IMG/VR virus record: IMGVR_UViG_3300030098_007065
Coordinates: 1-40,908 of that record
DNA: 40,908 nt
Origin: a virus
Direction: 5' to 3' (one strand)
Below are positions 6,345 through 15,673 of the stretch, piece by piece; positions within the stretch are counted from its first letter, which is position 1, and every line of letters begins with the position of its first letter. The translations under genes were made by a program, and so were the position numbers. The notes under the pieces are model-generated. The model had not been told where the DNA came from and searched no databases. It worked only from the letters and a program-made list of their open reading frames with translations.

Positions 6345-7765
6345 TGGTAACTTTTGATTACAATCCATCAACTCGTAAGCTTCTATTAAAAACAGAAGAT
6401 TTAGATCTTTTTAATGATATAAGAAAGCATTTTAGTATTATTAATGATGCGGCGCGCTTTGGTAGGCGTTATGGTCGGTATATACCTCAAAGAAAATATG
6501 CTATAACTCCAGCTGGTGCGTGTGAAGTTGGTCTATATTGGGAAATTAAAAAGTTTTTAACTAAGAAAGATACAGAAACTACAGATAAACTACAAAAAGT
6601 ATTAAAAGTTGGTAAAGATATAGAGCTTTATAAAGACTTTGCGTTTAATTTAAGAGAATATCAGGAAGAAGTTGTTAAAAAAGCTCTCAAACTTGGTACT
6701 GGTACTTGTGTTTTAGGTACTGGTGCGGGAAAAACCTTTACAACAGCAGCTTTAATTGAAAATTACTTTAGAGATAGTAAGGATAAAGATACATTTAAGT
6801 GTGTAGTATTGGTTCCTGACTTAGGACTTGTAACTCAAACGTACGATGAGTTTTTAAACTGTGGTACTACTTTTAAAATAACTAAATGGACTGGTAAGAT
6901 TAAACCGGACTTAACTGCAAATGTTATTATTTGTAATATTGGTATTGTTCAAAGTCGATTTGAACAAAATGACTGGTTAAAACATATTGATTTACTTATA
7001 GTTGATGAGTGTCATAAGATAAAATCATCTAATAAGATTAGTAAAATTGTATCTAGAATAAGAACTCCTAACAAATATGGATTTACAGGTACCCTGCCTG
7101 AAAATAATTTAGATAAATGGTCAATTATAGGTAAATTAGGCCCTGTCATATATGAAAAGACGAGCTATGAGCTAAGAATAGAAGATTATCTCGCTAATGT
7201 AAATGTTAAAATATTAAACTTAGATTATCGTATATCACCGACATATAATAGTGACAATTATTATAGAGAAGAGTTAGATTTTATCTATGAAAGTAATTTT
7301 CGAAATGATTTTTTAGCAAAACTTTGTAATAAATTGAATAATAATACGCTAATATTAGTTAATCATATTAAACATGGAGAATTACTAAAAGAATATCTAG
7401 ATAATATAGCAGACAAGCAAGTTTATTTTATTAGAGGTGAGGTAGATGTAGAAGAACGAGATAAAATTAAAAAAATAATGGAAAAAGATACAAATGTTGT
7501 ATGTATTGCAATAAGTGCTATTTTTTCTACAGGTATTAACATTAAAAATTTACATAATATTATTTTTGCTTCAGGAGGTAAGTCATTTATACGTACTGTT
7601 CAGTCAATTGGTCGTGGATTAAGAAAACATAATCTTAAATCTAAGTTAATAATATTTGATCTTTGCGATAGATTAAGATATGGTATAAGACATTGTGAAA
7701 AGCGCAAAGAAATCTATAATACCGAAAAGATAAAGTATAGTGAAACTAATATTGTTGAAAAATAG
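6344..7765 (+). CDS. uvsW: UvsW-like superfamily 2 DNA/RNA helicase
   Basis: This 473-residue SF2 helicase shows GTGAGKT (Walker A, about residue 125), a VDECHK Walker B (DEAH-type, near 224), FTGTLPE (motif III) and SIGRGLRKH (motif VI near the C-terminus). The N-terminal 100 residues have the small domain with YIPQRKYAITPAG seen in UvsW. UvsW unwinds branched DNA and R-loops and shuts off origin-dependent replication at late times. It is coupled to the uvsY candidate and followed by the late sigma gene with its own promoter, matching its role around the early-late switch. Confidence 0.93.
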   Translation: MVTFDYNPSTRKLLLKTEDLDLFNDIRKHFSIINDAARFGRRYGRYIPQRKYAITPAGACEVGLYWEIKKFLTKKDTETTDKLQKVLKVGKDIELYKDFAFNLREYQEEVVKKALKLGTGTCVLGTGAGKTFTTAALIENYFRDSKDKDTFKCVVLVPDLGLVTQTYDEFLNCGTTFKITKWTGKIKPDLTANVIICNIGIVQSRFEQNDWLKHIDLLIVDECHKIKSSNKISKIVSRIRTPNKYGFTGTLPENNLDKWSIIGKLGPVIYEKTSYELRIEDYLANVNVKILNLDYRISPTYNSDNYYREELDFIYESNFRNDFLAKLCNKLNNNTLILVNHIKHGELLKEYLDNIADKQVYFIRGEVDVEERDKIKKIMEKDTNVVCIAISAIFSTGINIKNLHNIIFASGGKSFIRTVQSIGRGLRKHNLKSKLIIFDLCDRLRYGIRHCEKRKEIYNTEKIKYSETNIVEK

Positions 7766-7782
7766 TAATATGTTAATATAAT
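7755..7782 (+). promoter_or_regulatory. Host-type promoter for gp55
   Basis: TTGAAA at 7755-7760, a 16-base spacer and TATAAT at 7777-7782 lie across the end of uvsW. The ATG of gp55 follows nine bases after the -10 box. An AAAGGA purine run in between is too close to the ATG to be a normal ribosome-binding site. Confidence 0.6.
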
Positions 7783-7791
7783 TAAAAGGAA

Positions 7792-8229
7792 ATGGCCGCG
7801 AAAGAGAAAAAACCGTATTATATAGAACCTAAAGTCTTTAAGGAATCATTACAAAAATACTATGATACTGATATTCTTACAGATGATTTAGCTGAAAATA
7901 TTAAAAAAATAGCCTACGGATTAAGTTATAATGCATCATTTATTAATTATACGTACAAAGACGATATGATTGGTGATGCATTAATAAAAATGTACTCAGC
8001 GTTAAAGCATAAAAAATTTAACTTTGAAAAAGCTACTAATCCGTTTTCATATTTTACAACTATTGCATATCATGCGTTTATAAATAGAATTAAAAAAGAG
8101 AAAAAGCATCACGAAGCTGTTACAAAATATAGAGAGCGTGTATATGAAGATTATATGTCAAATCCAGAAAATACACATGGACATGTTTATGTGAAACCCC
8201 CTGACGAAGAAAATTCCTTTGAAGATTAA
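7792..8229 (+). CDS. 55: gp55-like late transcription sigma factor
   Basis: This 145-residue protein resembles the short sigma70-related factor gp55 of T4-like phages. The diagnostic part is a region-2-like helix pair: DDMIGDALIKMYSALKHKKF (about 62-81) and FSYFTTIAYHAFINRIKKEK (about 90-109), the core-binding and -10-recognition region. gp55 directs host RNA polymerase to TATAAATA late promoters, many of which occur in this window. It is shorter than T4 gp55 (185), as in marine relatives. The last residues (PPDEENSFED) overlap the start of gp47. The coactivator gp33 was not found here. Confidence 0.88.
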   Translation: MAAKEKKPYYIEPKVFKESLQKYYDTDILTDDLAENIKKIAYGLSYNASFINYTYKDDMIGDALIKMYSALKHKKFNFEKATNPFSYFTTIAYHAFINRIKKEKKHHEAVTKYRERVYEDYMSNPENTHGHVYVKPPDEENSFED

Positions 8230-9268
8230 TAAACCAAGAGTTGCTATTTTTTCTGATTTGCATCTCGGTGTTCATACAAATAGTTCAGACTGGCATAATT
8301 ATGCTGTAGAATGGGCTCATTGGTTTAAGGACGAGTGTAAAAAGAAAAATATCAAAGATATAATCTTTTGTGGTGATTGGCATCATAACAGAAGTGAGAT
8401 ATCAGTTAATACGTTACAAGTATCTGCAGATATATTAGATATATTATGCGATTTTAATATTATAGCGATTACTGGAAATCATGATATTTACTATAAGCAT
8501 AGAACAGATGTTAATTCATTATCTATTTTTAAGAAAAGACAAAATGTTACAATTTTAGATACTTTTGATACTGTTGAAGCTTTTGATCGTACTATTACCT
8601 TTTGTCCTTGGAACACTAAAGTAAAAGATATACCTGAAAGTGATATTATTTTTGGCCATTTTGAAATAGAAACTTTCAAAATGAATACTTATAAGGTTTG
8701 TGAAGAAGGACTAAAAGTTAAAGATTTATTGAAAAAAAGTTCTTTAGTTATTTCTGGTCATTTTCATACTAGACATGAAAAGAAGTTCGGTAAAGGCACA
8801 ATATTGTACGTTGGTAATCCTTTTCAAATGGATTTTGGTGATGCTGGTAACGATAAAGGGTATTATATTTTAGATCTAGATACTTTAGAATATGAGTTTA
8901 CGCCTAATACAATATCACCGTCATATAAAAAAATAGCTCTTAGTGAGTTAGTAAGAGAAGAAAAATTTACTCATGAAGTAATAAACAACTTTTCAGGTAA
9001 TATTACAAAATTAAAAGTTGATATGAACATATCTCAAGCTGATATGGATATATTAATTAAAAAGTTAACATTACTTAAACCTGAAGTATTAACAGTAGAT
9101 TATGATATAAATTTTAATAGACTGCTTGATGATACTGAAGATAAAGAAGATCTTTCTGGTATTGATATACCTCAAGCTATTGAAGAGTTTGTAAATTTAC
9201 TTGAAATCAAAAATAAAAAAGAGATAATAAAATATACTCTCAGCTTATATGAAAAAAGTAAACTTTAA
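8219..9268 (+). CDS. 47: gp47-like recombination nuclease subunit (Mre11 family)
   Basis: This 349-residue calcineurin-type phosphoesterase shows DLHLG (residues 14-18), CGDWHHNR (near 51), GNHDIYY (near 89) and VISGHFHTRHE (near 178), the metal-binding motifs of Mre11/SbcD nucleases. With gp46 it forms the nuclease that resects DNA ends during T4-type recombination-dependent replication and host DNA breakdown. Translation most likely starts at a TTG at 8219, because DLHLG needs the preceding strand and no closer ATG exists. It overlaps gp55 by 11 bases and gp46 by 20. Confidence 0.95.
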   Translation: MKINKPRVAIFSDLHLGVHTNSSDWHNYAVEWAHWFKDECKKKNIKDIIFCGDWHHNRSEISVNTLQVSADILDILCDFNIIAITGNHDIYYKHRTDVNSLSIFKKRQNVTILDTFDTVEAFDRTITFCPWNTKVKDIPESDIIFGHFEIETFKMNTYKVCEEGLKVKDLLKKSSLVISGHFHTRHEKKFGKGTILYVGNPFQMDFGDAGNDKGYYILDLDTLEYEFTPNTISPSYKKIALSELVREEKFTHEVINNFSGNITKLKVDMNISQADMDILIKKLTLLKPEVLTVDYDINFNRLLDDTEDKEDLSGIDIPQAIEEFVNLLEIKNKKEIIKYTLSLYEKSKL

Positions 9269-11054
9269 AAAGCTTAGTATAGTCAATTTTTTATCTGTAG
9301 GTGAAGAGCCCGTTACTGTTGAGTTTAGTAAAGGGCTTCATGTTATTACTGGTAAAAATAGAGATAAACCAGATCGTAGAAATGCTATTGGAAAAAGTAC
9401 TATAGCTGATGCATTATATTTTGCTATTTTTGGTGAAACATTGCGCGAGTTAAAAAAAGACCTTATACCTAACAACTTAACAAACGGTAAGACTCATATT
9501 GAATTAGACTTTGAACTTGATTCATCTAAAGGTACTAATAGCTATAAAATTATACGTACATTATCTCCTTCAAAGGTTTTAATTTTTAAAGACGGCGTTG
9601 ATAGAACGCGTGATAGCATTAAAAATACAACAGCTTATATCAATAGTGTATTAAGTGCTTCACCTTCTATATTTCAAAACTGCGTTATTATGACTGTAAA
9701 TAATGCAGTTCCTTTTATGGCTAAAAATAAAATCGAAAAACGAAAGTTTATTGAGGATATTTTTGGAATGGAGGTATTTAGTACAATGCTTGCTACTTTA
9801 AGAAATGAGTATAATGAGATATCTAGAGAGCATGATACTCAATTAACTAAATTAGAAGAAATAGATAAAGCTTATAAAAATTACAACGATCAAAAAGAAA
9901 AAATCTTACAGACTAGAAAAGATAAAAAAGAAAAATATTTAGGTCGCAAAAAAGATAATAATCTTGAAAAAGAAAAGTTAGAAGAGCAGTTAGATGAAAT
10001 AGAAGATATAGATACTAATAAGGTTGAAAGTCAAATATCTGCATTAGAAGAAGCAGTTTTAGATCAAGATATAAAAATTGAAAGTAATCTAGAAGCGGTT
10101 GCTCGTAATAAAGCTTTAGCTGCTGGGAGGAAAGAAAGATATAAGAAAATGGGTACAGAAGAAGAAAAATGCCCTGTATGTCTTCGACCTATGGAAGGAC
10201 ATGATGCTGAATTAATAGCTCAAGAAAAAGAAAAACTTAAAGCAGCAATTCATGAAGCAGTTGAGGATATTAAATATTACTCCGACGGACTTAAAGAATT
10301 AAGAGTTAGAAAAAATAGATTTTTAAAAGCAGTTGGTGAATGTCGTAATAGAATATCAGAAGGAAAACTACAAGAACAAAATAAAGTTAATATTGAGCAA
10401 AGACTAGAGCAATTAGATAAGTGGCAAGTTGAACTTGAAGGTGATCTTGAAGCTATAGAGTCAACAGAAACAGACTTTGATACGCTTATTGTTGAAACTA
10501 AAAAGCGTGTTGATAACCTTCAAGGTAGAGTTAAAGAATATAGAAAAGAATTAGCTAAGCTTGATATAGTTAAGTATATTGTATCTGAAGAAGGGGTTAA
10601 ATCTTATATTGTAAATAAGCTTTTGGAACTTTTAAATAGCAAATTATTGCATTATCTTAAAAGACTAGATTCGAATTCTATTTGTATCTTCAATGAATAT
10701 TTTGAAGAAGAAATACTAAATGAAAAAAATAAAGTATGTTCATATTTTAATTTTTCTGGAGCAGAGCGTAAGTCTATTGATTTAGCATGCTTATTTACTT
10801 TTTCAGATATAAGAAGATTGCAAGGTGGTGTTCAATATAATATTGCGATATATGATGAGTTGTTTGATTCATCATTTGATGAAAAAGGAATTGAACTAAT
10901 TACACAAATATTGCAAGATAGAGTTGAAGAGTTAAATGAGTGTTCAATAGTTATATCTCATCGTAAAGAATCTATTAAAGCAGTAACCGGCGATGTTGTA
11001 TATCTTGAGAAAAAGAATGGAATTACTAAGCGGGTAGATTATATAGAACTTTAA
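9249..11054 (+). CDS. 46: gp46-like recombination ATPase subunit (Rad50/SMC family)
   Basis: This 601-residue protein has a P-loop (NAIGKSTIADALYFAIFG, near 46), a long coiled coil interrupted by the zinc hook CPVC (near residue 306), a signature region FSGAERKSIDLACL (near 505) and a Walker B region IAIYDELFDSSFDEKG (near 535). Partnered with gp47 it is the T4 equivalent of Rad50-Mre11. Length is close to T4 gp46 (560). It starts inside the gp47 coding end and is followed by a glycosyltransferase with a late-type octamer at its start. Confidence 0.95.
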   Translation: MKKVNFKKLSIVNFLSVGEEPVTVEFSKGLHVITGKNRDKPDRRNAIGKSTIADALYFAIFGETLRELKKDLIPNNLTNGKTHIELDFELDSSKGTNSYKIIRTLSPSKVLIFKDGVDRTRDSIKNTTAYINSVLSASPSIFQNCVIMTVNNAVPFMAKNKIEKRKFIEDIFGMEVFSTMLATLRNEYNEISREHDTQLTKLEEIDKAYKNYNDQKEKILQTRKDKKEKYLGRKKDNNLEKEKLEEQLDEIEDIDTNKVESQISALEEAVLDQDIKIESNLEAVARNKALAAGRKERYKKMGTEEEKCPVCLRPMEGHDAELIAQEKEKLKAAIHEAVEDIKYYSDGLKELRVRKNRFLKAVGECRNRISEGKLQEQNKVNIEQRLEQLDKWQVELEGDLEAIESTETDFDTLIVETKKRVDNLQGRVKEYRKELAKLDIVKYIVSEEGVKSYIVNKLLELLNSKLLHYLKRLDSNSICIFNEYFEEEILNEKNKVCSYFNFSGAERKSIDLACLFTFSDIRRLQGGVQYNIAIYDELFDSSFDEKGIELITQILQDRVEELNECSIVISHRKESIKAVTGDVVYLEKKNGITKRVDYIEL

Positions 11055-11058
11055 ACTA

Positions 11059-11066
11059 TATAAATA
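11059..11066 (+). promoter_or_regulatory. Exact TATAAATA octamer, two bases before a start codon
   Basis: TATAAATA occurs five bases after the gp46 stop, with only AG between it and the ATG at 11069. If it is a late promoter, transcription would begin inside the annotated gene, so the ATG at 11069 could be used only on read-through transcripts. Confidence 0.45.
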
Positions 11067-11068
11067 AG

Positions 11069-12301
11069 ATGATATCACCATCACCATATCCGCAACCGAT
11101 AGTTACACCACAAGCTGCACCAGTTACTAGCCCTATGGGACAAATGCCAGGTGTACCTTTAACACCTAAGCTACCAGCGCCATCAGAAGCAGATATGCCT
11201 AGATATGTTAATTATCTAGCAGACTATTCTGGTTGTGGTCATTGGAGAATTCTTTGGCCTGAAGCAACAATTAACGCTAGAGGCGATGGTATGTCACAAT
11301 CTACTACAGCTATGGTAGCAGATCCTAAATGGTATCAAGGAGTTAAGACAGTAAAAGTACAACGACAAGCTTCTTCACATCAATTAGCGTTTATTAAATT
11401 TCTCAAACAAGTACAGCAAGAGTATGGTTTTAAAATTATATATGAAGTTGATGATGTAGTATTTAAAGAAGTTATTCCAGACTACAATAAATTTAAATTC
11501 GCTTTTGATACAGACGAAATTAGACAAAATTGTGTTGATATAATTAATTTGGTAGATGAAGTTACTGTAACTTGTGACTTTATGAGAAAGCTATATCAAG
11601 AAAAAACTGGACAGCAAAATATTACTGTTATTCCAAACTTTATACCTCATGGGTGGATGGGTCAGCTTTTTAATTCGAGAGAGATAGAAAGAAATTATGA
11701 TCAAAATAAAAAGAAGCCACGTATACTTTATACAGGATCTGGTGCACATTATGATGTTGATAATAAAACCGGTGGTAAGGATGATTTATCAGAAGTTCGA
11801 GACTTTATTCGAAAGACGGTTGACAAATATCAATGGATTTTTGTAGGGGCGTTTCCTCCGCAGTTAGCTGATTTAGTACAACAGCAAAAAATTGAGTTTT
11901 ATGGCTGGCAAACTTTATTAAAATACCCATATTTTATTAATAGTTTAAGAGCACAATTAATGGTGGCACCATTACAAGTTAATGATTTTAATAGATCAAA
12001 ATCAGATATTAAATATATTGAAGGCTGTATATTGGGTATACCATGTCTATGTCAAGATATGGAAACATATAGTAATGCACCAGATCATTTAAAATTTAGT
12101 TCAGTAGAAGAATTTGAAGATAAAATAGAACGTATTTTAAGACCCAATAAGAAAAATAAGTACATGCAAAATGTACATAAACTTCGTGCTATAGGCGAAA
12201 AAAGAATTTTAGAACTAGATCCTAATATTGGAGCGCATCTTGAAGCTTTAAATACACCATATGGAAGTTCCGAAAGACGTTTCCTTAAAGAGTGGAATTA
12301 G
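11069..12301 (+). CDS. Glycosyltransferase, GT-B (GT4-like)
   Basis: This 410-residue protein starts with a Pro-rich tail of about 40 residues, then PRYVNYLADYSGCGHWRILW. It continues with a Rossmann-type GT-B layout: IIYEVDDVVF (near 129), VTVTCDFM, ITVIPNFIP (near 190), PRILYTGSGAHYD (near 220), WIFVGAFP, IEFYGW, and YIEGCILGIPCLCQD (near 318). The last segment carries the acidic-Gly-Pro signature of sugar-nucleotide binding. Such enzymes may modify phage DNA, virion proteins or host surface glycans; the substrate cannot be read here. Its position between gp46 and DNA polymerase is unusual for T4 itself. Confidence 0.8.
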   Translation: MISPSPYPQPIVTPQAAPVTSPMGQMPGVPLTPKLPAPSEADMPRYVNYLADYSGCGHWRILWPEATINARGDGMSQSTTAMVADPKWYQGVKTVKVQRQASSHQLAFIKFLKQVQQEYGFKIIYEVDDVVFKEVIPDYNKFKFAFDTDEIRQNCVDIINLVDEVTVTCDFMRKLYQEKTGQQNITVIPNFIPHGWMGQLFNSREIERNYDQNKKKPRILYTGSGAHYDVDNKTGGKDDLSEVRDFIRKTVDKYQWIFVGAFPPQLADLVQQQKIEFYGWQTLLKYPYFINSLRAQLMVAPLQVNDFNRSKSDIKYIEGCILGIPCLCQDMETYSNAPDHLKFSSVEEFEDKIERILRPNKKNKYMQNVHKLRAIGEKRILELDPNIGAHLEALNTPYGSSERRFLKEWN

Positions 12302-12307
12302 GAACTA

Positions 12308-12326
12308 TACTACTATAATAGTAGTA
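12308..12326 (+). promoter_or_regulatory. Palindrome containing TATAAT directly before DNA polymerase gene
   Basis: TACTACTAT, one A, ATAGTAGTA form a 19-base near-perfect palindrome ending one base before the ATG of gene 43. As RNA it can fold into a seven-pair stem with an AUAAU loop. As DNA its centre contains TATAAT. It could be an operator, a -10 box, or both. Confidence 0.6.
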
Positions 12327-12327
12327 G

Positions 12328-14904
12328 ATGTCGTATCGTAATGTAGTGTATAACGGTAGAAACCGTTGTGTTAATTTATTTACCTGGGATACAGAAGGTA
12401 AGAGGGTAATGCATGAGTGTTCTTTTGAACCTTATCTATATATTGAAAATGCAGCCGGTGATAAAACGTCTATCTATGGTACTAAAGTTAAAAAACGTAA
12501 ATTTAATACTAGTTTTGATAGATCTAGATTCGTACGCGATTCTAATATAAAGCGTGTATTTGAAAATATGCCGCCGGCTCAACAATTTTTACTAGATTTA
12601 TATTGGGAGCAAAATGAAGAAAAGGAATTTAGTACTCATCCTCTTAAAACGTGTTTATTAGATATTGAAACTTACTCTCCCGATACGTTTCCTGATCCTG
12701 AAAATCCTACTCATACTGTTAACGTAATAACTTGTTACGATAATTTTAGTAAAAAGTTTCATACATTTGGTATTAAACCATATAACGGCAAGGGCGTTGA
12801 TAATCTTAATTATGTTTATTGTAAAGATGAACGTGAGATGTTTATTAGATTTATTGAATATCTTGAAAGAGACTATCCGGATATATTGAGTGGTTGGAAC
12901 TCTGAGTTTTTCGATATACCTTATATTATTAACCGTATTGAAAGAATCTTAGGTCAGGATTATGTTAATAGACTTTCGCCTTTGGGTAGAGTTCATTTTA
13001 GAGCTATTAAAGGTAAGTTTGGTCAAGATCAAAAACGTTACTATATTGATGGTGTAGCTTGTTTAGATTATTTAGATGTTTATAAACGGTTTTGTTTAAA
13101 GTTAAGAGAGTCTTATAAACTTGACGCTATTGGTGAAGTAGAGCTCGGGCAACGAAAGATTGATTACGGTGATACTAATCTTGCTTCTTTATCGGAAGAT
13201 GATTGGGATACTTTTATTGACTATAATATTCAAGATGTTAATTTGCTCGTTCGATTAGAAGATAAACTGCAATATTTTCCTTTATTGCGAAAGTTATCTT
13301 ACGTAGGCTTAACTACGCTTGAAGGTGCTATGGGTACTATTGGTGTTATTAACGGTGCATTATGTATTAGAGGTAGACAAAGAGGGGAGATAATTGCAAC
13401 GTTTTTACGTAATGCTGATACTGGAAAGAATCCGGGTGCTTATGTTGCTGAACCTAAACAAGGATTTAAGAATCATATAGTATCTTTTGATGCTAACTCC
13501 CTATATCCTAATGTGATGATATCTCTTAATACTTCGCCGGAAACTAAAGTAGGTAGAGTTGAAAAAACTACTGATGATAAGATTGTTATACAACATGTAG
13601 CCGGTAAAGTATTTGAGTTAGATAAACCTGCATTTGTAAAATTTCTTAAAGATGAAGAATGTGCGTTATCAAAAGCTGGGTTCCTTTTTACACAAAAGAA
13701 AAAAGGTATTATACCTGAGTTTCTCGAACATTACTATAATCAACGAGTAAAGATTAAAGAAGATCTCTTTAAAGCTAAAACTAAACTTAAGAAACTTAAG
13801 AAAGATACTCCGGAATATATTGAAGCTAAATATGAAGTAGAACGACTTAATACTTCGCAGATGGTTATTAAGATTCTTATTAATTCTTGTTATGGATATA
13901 TGGGCAATAAAAACGCTCCTATTGGTGATGACGATATTGCCTCATCTGTAACGTTAACTGGTCAAGCTGTTATTAAGTATTCGAATGAACTTATTAAAGA
14001 GTTTATTAAAAAGGAAATACCTGATATATCTGATAAAGAATTAGAAGAATGTATTGTTTATAACGATACCGACTCTTCATATGTATCGATTACTCCTCTT
14101 GTTGAAAAAGGATTGAACTTTTTAGATGGTGAAGATATCCATCAAGATACTCATAATAAAATACAAGAAATTGAAGACTATCTAAATGCCGGGGTACAAG
14201 ATTGGGCTAAAAAATCTCTATTATCTAAAGATAGTCGCTTTGTATTTAAACGTGAATGTATTGCTGACGTTGGTGTCTTCTTACAGAAAAAACGATATGT
14301 AATGCATATCTTAGACGATGAAGGTATTAAGGAAAATAAATTTAAGTATACAGGTGTTGAAGTAGTTCGAACTACTATGCCTAACGCAATTAAGCCGTAC
14401 GCTAAAAAAATTATTGAAACTATGTTAAGTACTCAGTCTTTAACTGAAACTAATAAAGTGCTTAATGAAACTTATGATATTTTTAAAGAATTAAGTCCTG
14501 AAGAACTTGCTTTTGTTATGGGTGTAAAAGGTTATGAAAAGTATGCTGTAGATTGTAGGGAGTTTAATACTGTTAAGAGTATGCCTATTCATGTTAAGTC
14601 AGCTTATTTTTATAATTTGCTATTAGATAAACTTAATACAGGTAACAAGTATGAATCTTTAGGATCAGGTGATAAAGTTCGTTATATGTATGTTGAAAAG
14701 CCTAATAAATACGGATTAGATAGTATTGGTTTTAAGTATGAATACCCTTCGGAGTTTAAACAAACGTTTAAAATTAATTATGATAAAATGTTTGAAAAGA
14801 TCTTATTTCAAGGCATAGAAAGATTTTACGATTGTGTAGGCTGGAGTATTAGAAAACCAGCTGATAATGTACAGGTTGAATTATTTGACTTGTTTAGTAA
14901 ATAA
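12328..14904 (+). CDS. 43: gp43-like family B DNA polymerase
   Basis: This 858-residue replicative polymerase has exonuclease motifs DIET (112-115, the same numbering as T4 gp43), NSEFFDIPY (Exo II) and YNIQDVNLL (Exo III). Polymerase motifs are FDANSLYPNVM (motif A), KILINSCYGYMGN (motif B) and YNDTDSSY (motif C). The C-terminus ELFDLFSK is a hydrophobic peptide of the kind that docks on the sliding clamp. It is slightly shorter than T4 gp43 (898), as in marine relatives. The ATG follows a palindrome that may act in autoregulation, as the T4 enzyme represses its own translation. Confidence 0.97.
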   Translation: MSYRNVVYNGRNRCVNLFTWDTEGKRVMHECSFEPYLYIENAAGDKTSIYGTKVKKRKFNTSFDRSRFVRDSNIKRVFENMPPAQQFLLDLYWEQNEEKEFSTHPLKTCLLDIETYSPDTFPDPENPTHTVNVITCYDNFSKKFHTFGIKPYNGKGVDNLNYVYCKDEREMFIRFIEYLERDYPDILSGWNSEFFDIPYIINRIERILGQDYVNRLSPLGRVHFRAIKGKFGQDQKRYYIDGVACLDYLDVYKRFCLKLRESYKLDAIGEVELGQRKIDYGDTNLASLSEDDWDTFIDYNIQDVNLLVRLEDKLQYFPLLRKLSYVGLTTLEGAMGTIGVINGALCIRGRQRGEIIATFLRNADTGKNPGAYVAEPKQGFKNHIVSFDANSLYPNVMISLNTSPETKVGRVEKTTDDKIVIQHVAGKVFELDKPAFVKFLKDEECALSKAGFLFTQKKKGIIPEFLEHYYNQRVKIKEDLFKAKTKLKKLKKDTPEYIEAKYEVERLNTSQMVIKILINSCYGYMGNKNAPIGDDDIASSVTLTGQAVIKYSNELIKEFIKKEIPDISDKELEECIVYNDTDSSYVSITPLVEKGLNFLDGEDIHQDTHNKIQEIEDYLNAGVQDWAKKSLLSKDSRFVFKRECIADVGVFLQKKRYVMHILDDEGIKENKFKYTGVEVVRTTMPNAIKPYAKKIIETMLSTQSLTETNKVLNETYDIFKELSPEELAFVMGVKGYEKYAVDCREFNTVKSMPIHVKSAYFYNLLLDKLNTGNKYESLGSGDKVRYMYVEKPNKYGLDSIGFKYEYPSEFKQTFKINYDKMFEKILFQGIERFYDCVGWSIRKPADNVQVELFDLFSK

Positions 14905-14911
14905 GCTTATT

Positions 14912-15229
14912 ATGGCAGTACAACCGGGAGGCTATCTAGATAGACCACAAGACGATAATACCATTAACGCACACCCTGCTTTTAAGCGAGGTAAAATTGC
15001 TGGTATTTTAGAAACATTAGCAATTTTTAAAGATGTTATTACAGGAGCTGATAATGGTTCCGGAACTATCAATTCTCCTGAGATTGAAAAAATTAGAAGA
15101 TCTGTTTTTCTCTTAAGAGATGCTTTAGAACATGCATCAGATAAATCTACATATCTTTCTAAGCAGGCAAAAGAAGCACTTGATGAAGCAATTAAAGTAG
15201 CAAATACTCTAATTTATCAAAAAGGTTAG
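14912..15229 (+). CDS. Small hypothetical protein
   Basis: This protein of 105 residues starts at the ATG at 14912, just after the polymerase stop; an upstream in-frame ATG at 14867 would overlap the polymerase by 38 bases and add an unlikely hydrophobic stretch. It begins MAVQPGGYLDRPQDDN, and the rest is helical: HPAFKRGKIAGILETLAIFK and EKIRRSVFLLRDALEHASD. No family is recognised. It looks soluble. A 12-base palindrome (AATAAGCTTATT) lies directly before the start. Confidence 0.7.
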   Translation: MAVQPGGYLDRPQDDNTINAHPAFKRGKIAGILETLAIFKDVITGADNGSGTINSPEIEKIRRSVFLLRDALEHASDKSTYLSKQAKEALDEAIKVANTLIYQKG

Positions 15230-15263
15230 TGGATTATTACAAAATTTAATTTAATATATTATT

Positions 15264-15635
15264 ATGGCAGATAAAAAACCAAAACCAAAAATTACGACCA
15301 TTATCGATCATATTGGACGTACCGTTGTAGGGACTGTTTCTAAAGAAGATGCAAAAACAGTTACTTTATTTAACCCTGTAATTATTCACGTACAGCCAGA
15401 TGCACAGTCAGGACAATTACAAGTTCAATCTTTCCCATATATCTTTATGGAGTTTCTAAAAGATAAAGAAAAAAATAATTGGACCTTTACTAAGAGTGCT
15501 ATTAGTACTTCAGACGTTGATCTTGACGATAGGATTATTACTCAGTATGAAAATATTAATAATCCACAACCTCCTATTCAAGAGCAACCAGCTCAAGAAG
15601 AAGAGCCTGAAGTAATTAAGCTTTTTGACGATTAA
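15264..15635 (+). CDS. Conserved hypothetical phage protein, possible Sm-like fold
   Basis: This 123-residue protein starts with a basic MADKKPKPKIT. A beta-rich core follows, HIGRTVVGTVSKEDAKTVTL then FNPVIIHVQP and LQVQSFPYIFMEFLKD, and a Pro/Gln/Glu-rich acidic tail ends EVIKLFDD. I recall similar proteins in marine T4-like phages with no assigned function. The G-x-V-x-G-x-V strand pattern suggests a small barrel of the Sm/Hfq type, which is only an impression. It is placed between polymerase-associated genes and hsp20. Confidence 0.7.
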   Translation: MADKKPKPKITTIIDHIGRTVVGTVSKEDAKTVTLFNPVIIHVQPDAQSGQLQVQSFPYIFMEFLKDKEKNNWTFTKSAISTSDVDLDDRIITQYENINNPQPPIQEQPAQEEEPEVIKLFDD

Positions 15636-15657
15636 TTTAAAAAAATACATAATGTGT

Positions 15658-15665
15658 AATAAATA
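15658..15665 (+). promoter_or_regulatory. Late-type octamer AATAAATA before hsp20
   Basis: AATAAATA lies eight bases before the ATG of the Hsp20 gene in a short intergenic gap, suggesting late expression of the chaperone when virion proteins are made. Confidence 0.45.
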
Positions 15666-15673
15666 TTTTTACT

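Noticed and set aside
14867-14911. Upstream ATG for the 14912-15229 gene
   Set aside because: It overlaps the polymerase gene by 38 bases and adds a non-typical hydrophobic stretch; the ATG at 14912 gives a clean soluble start.
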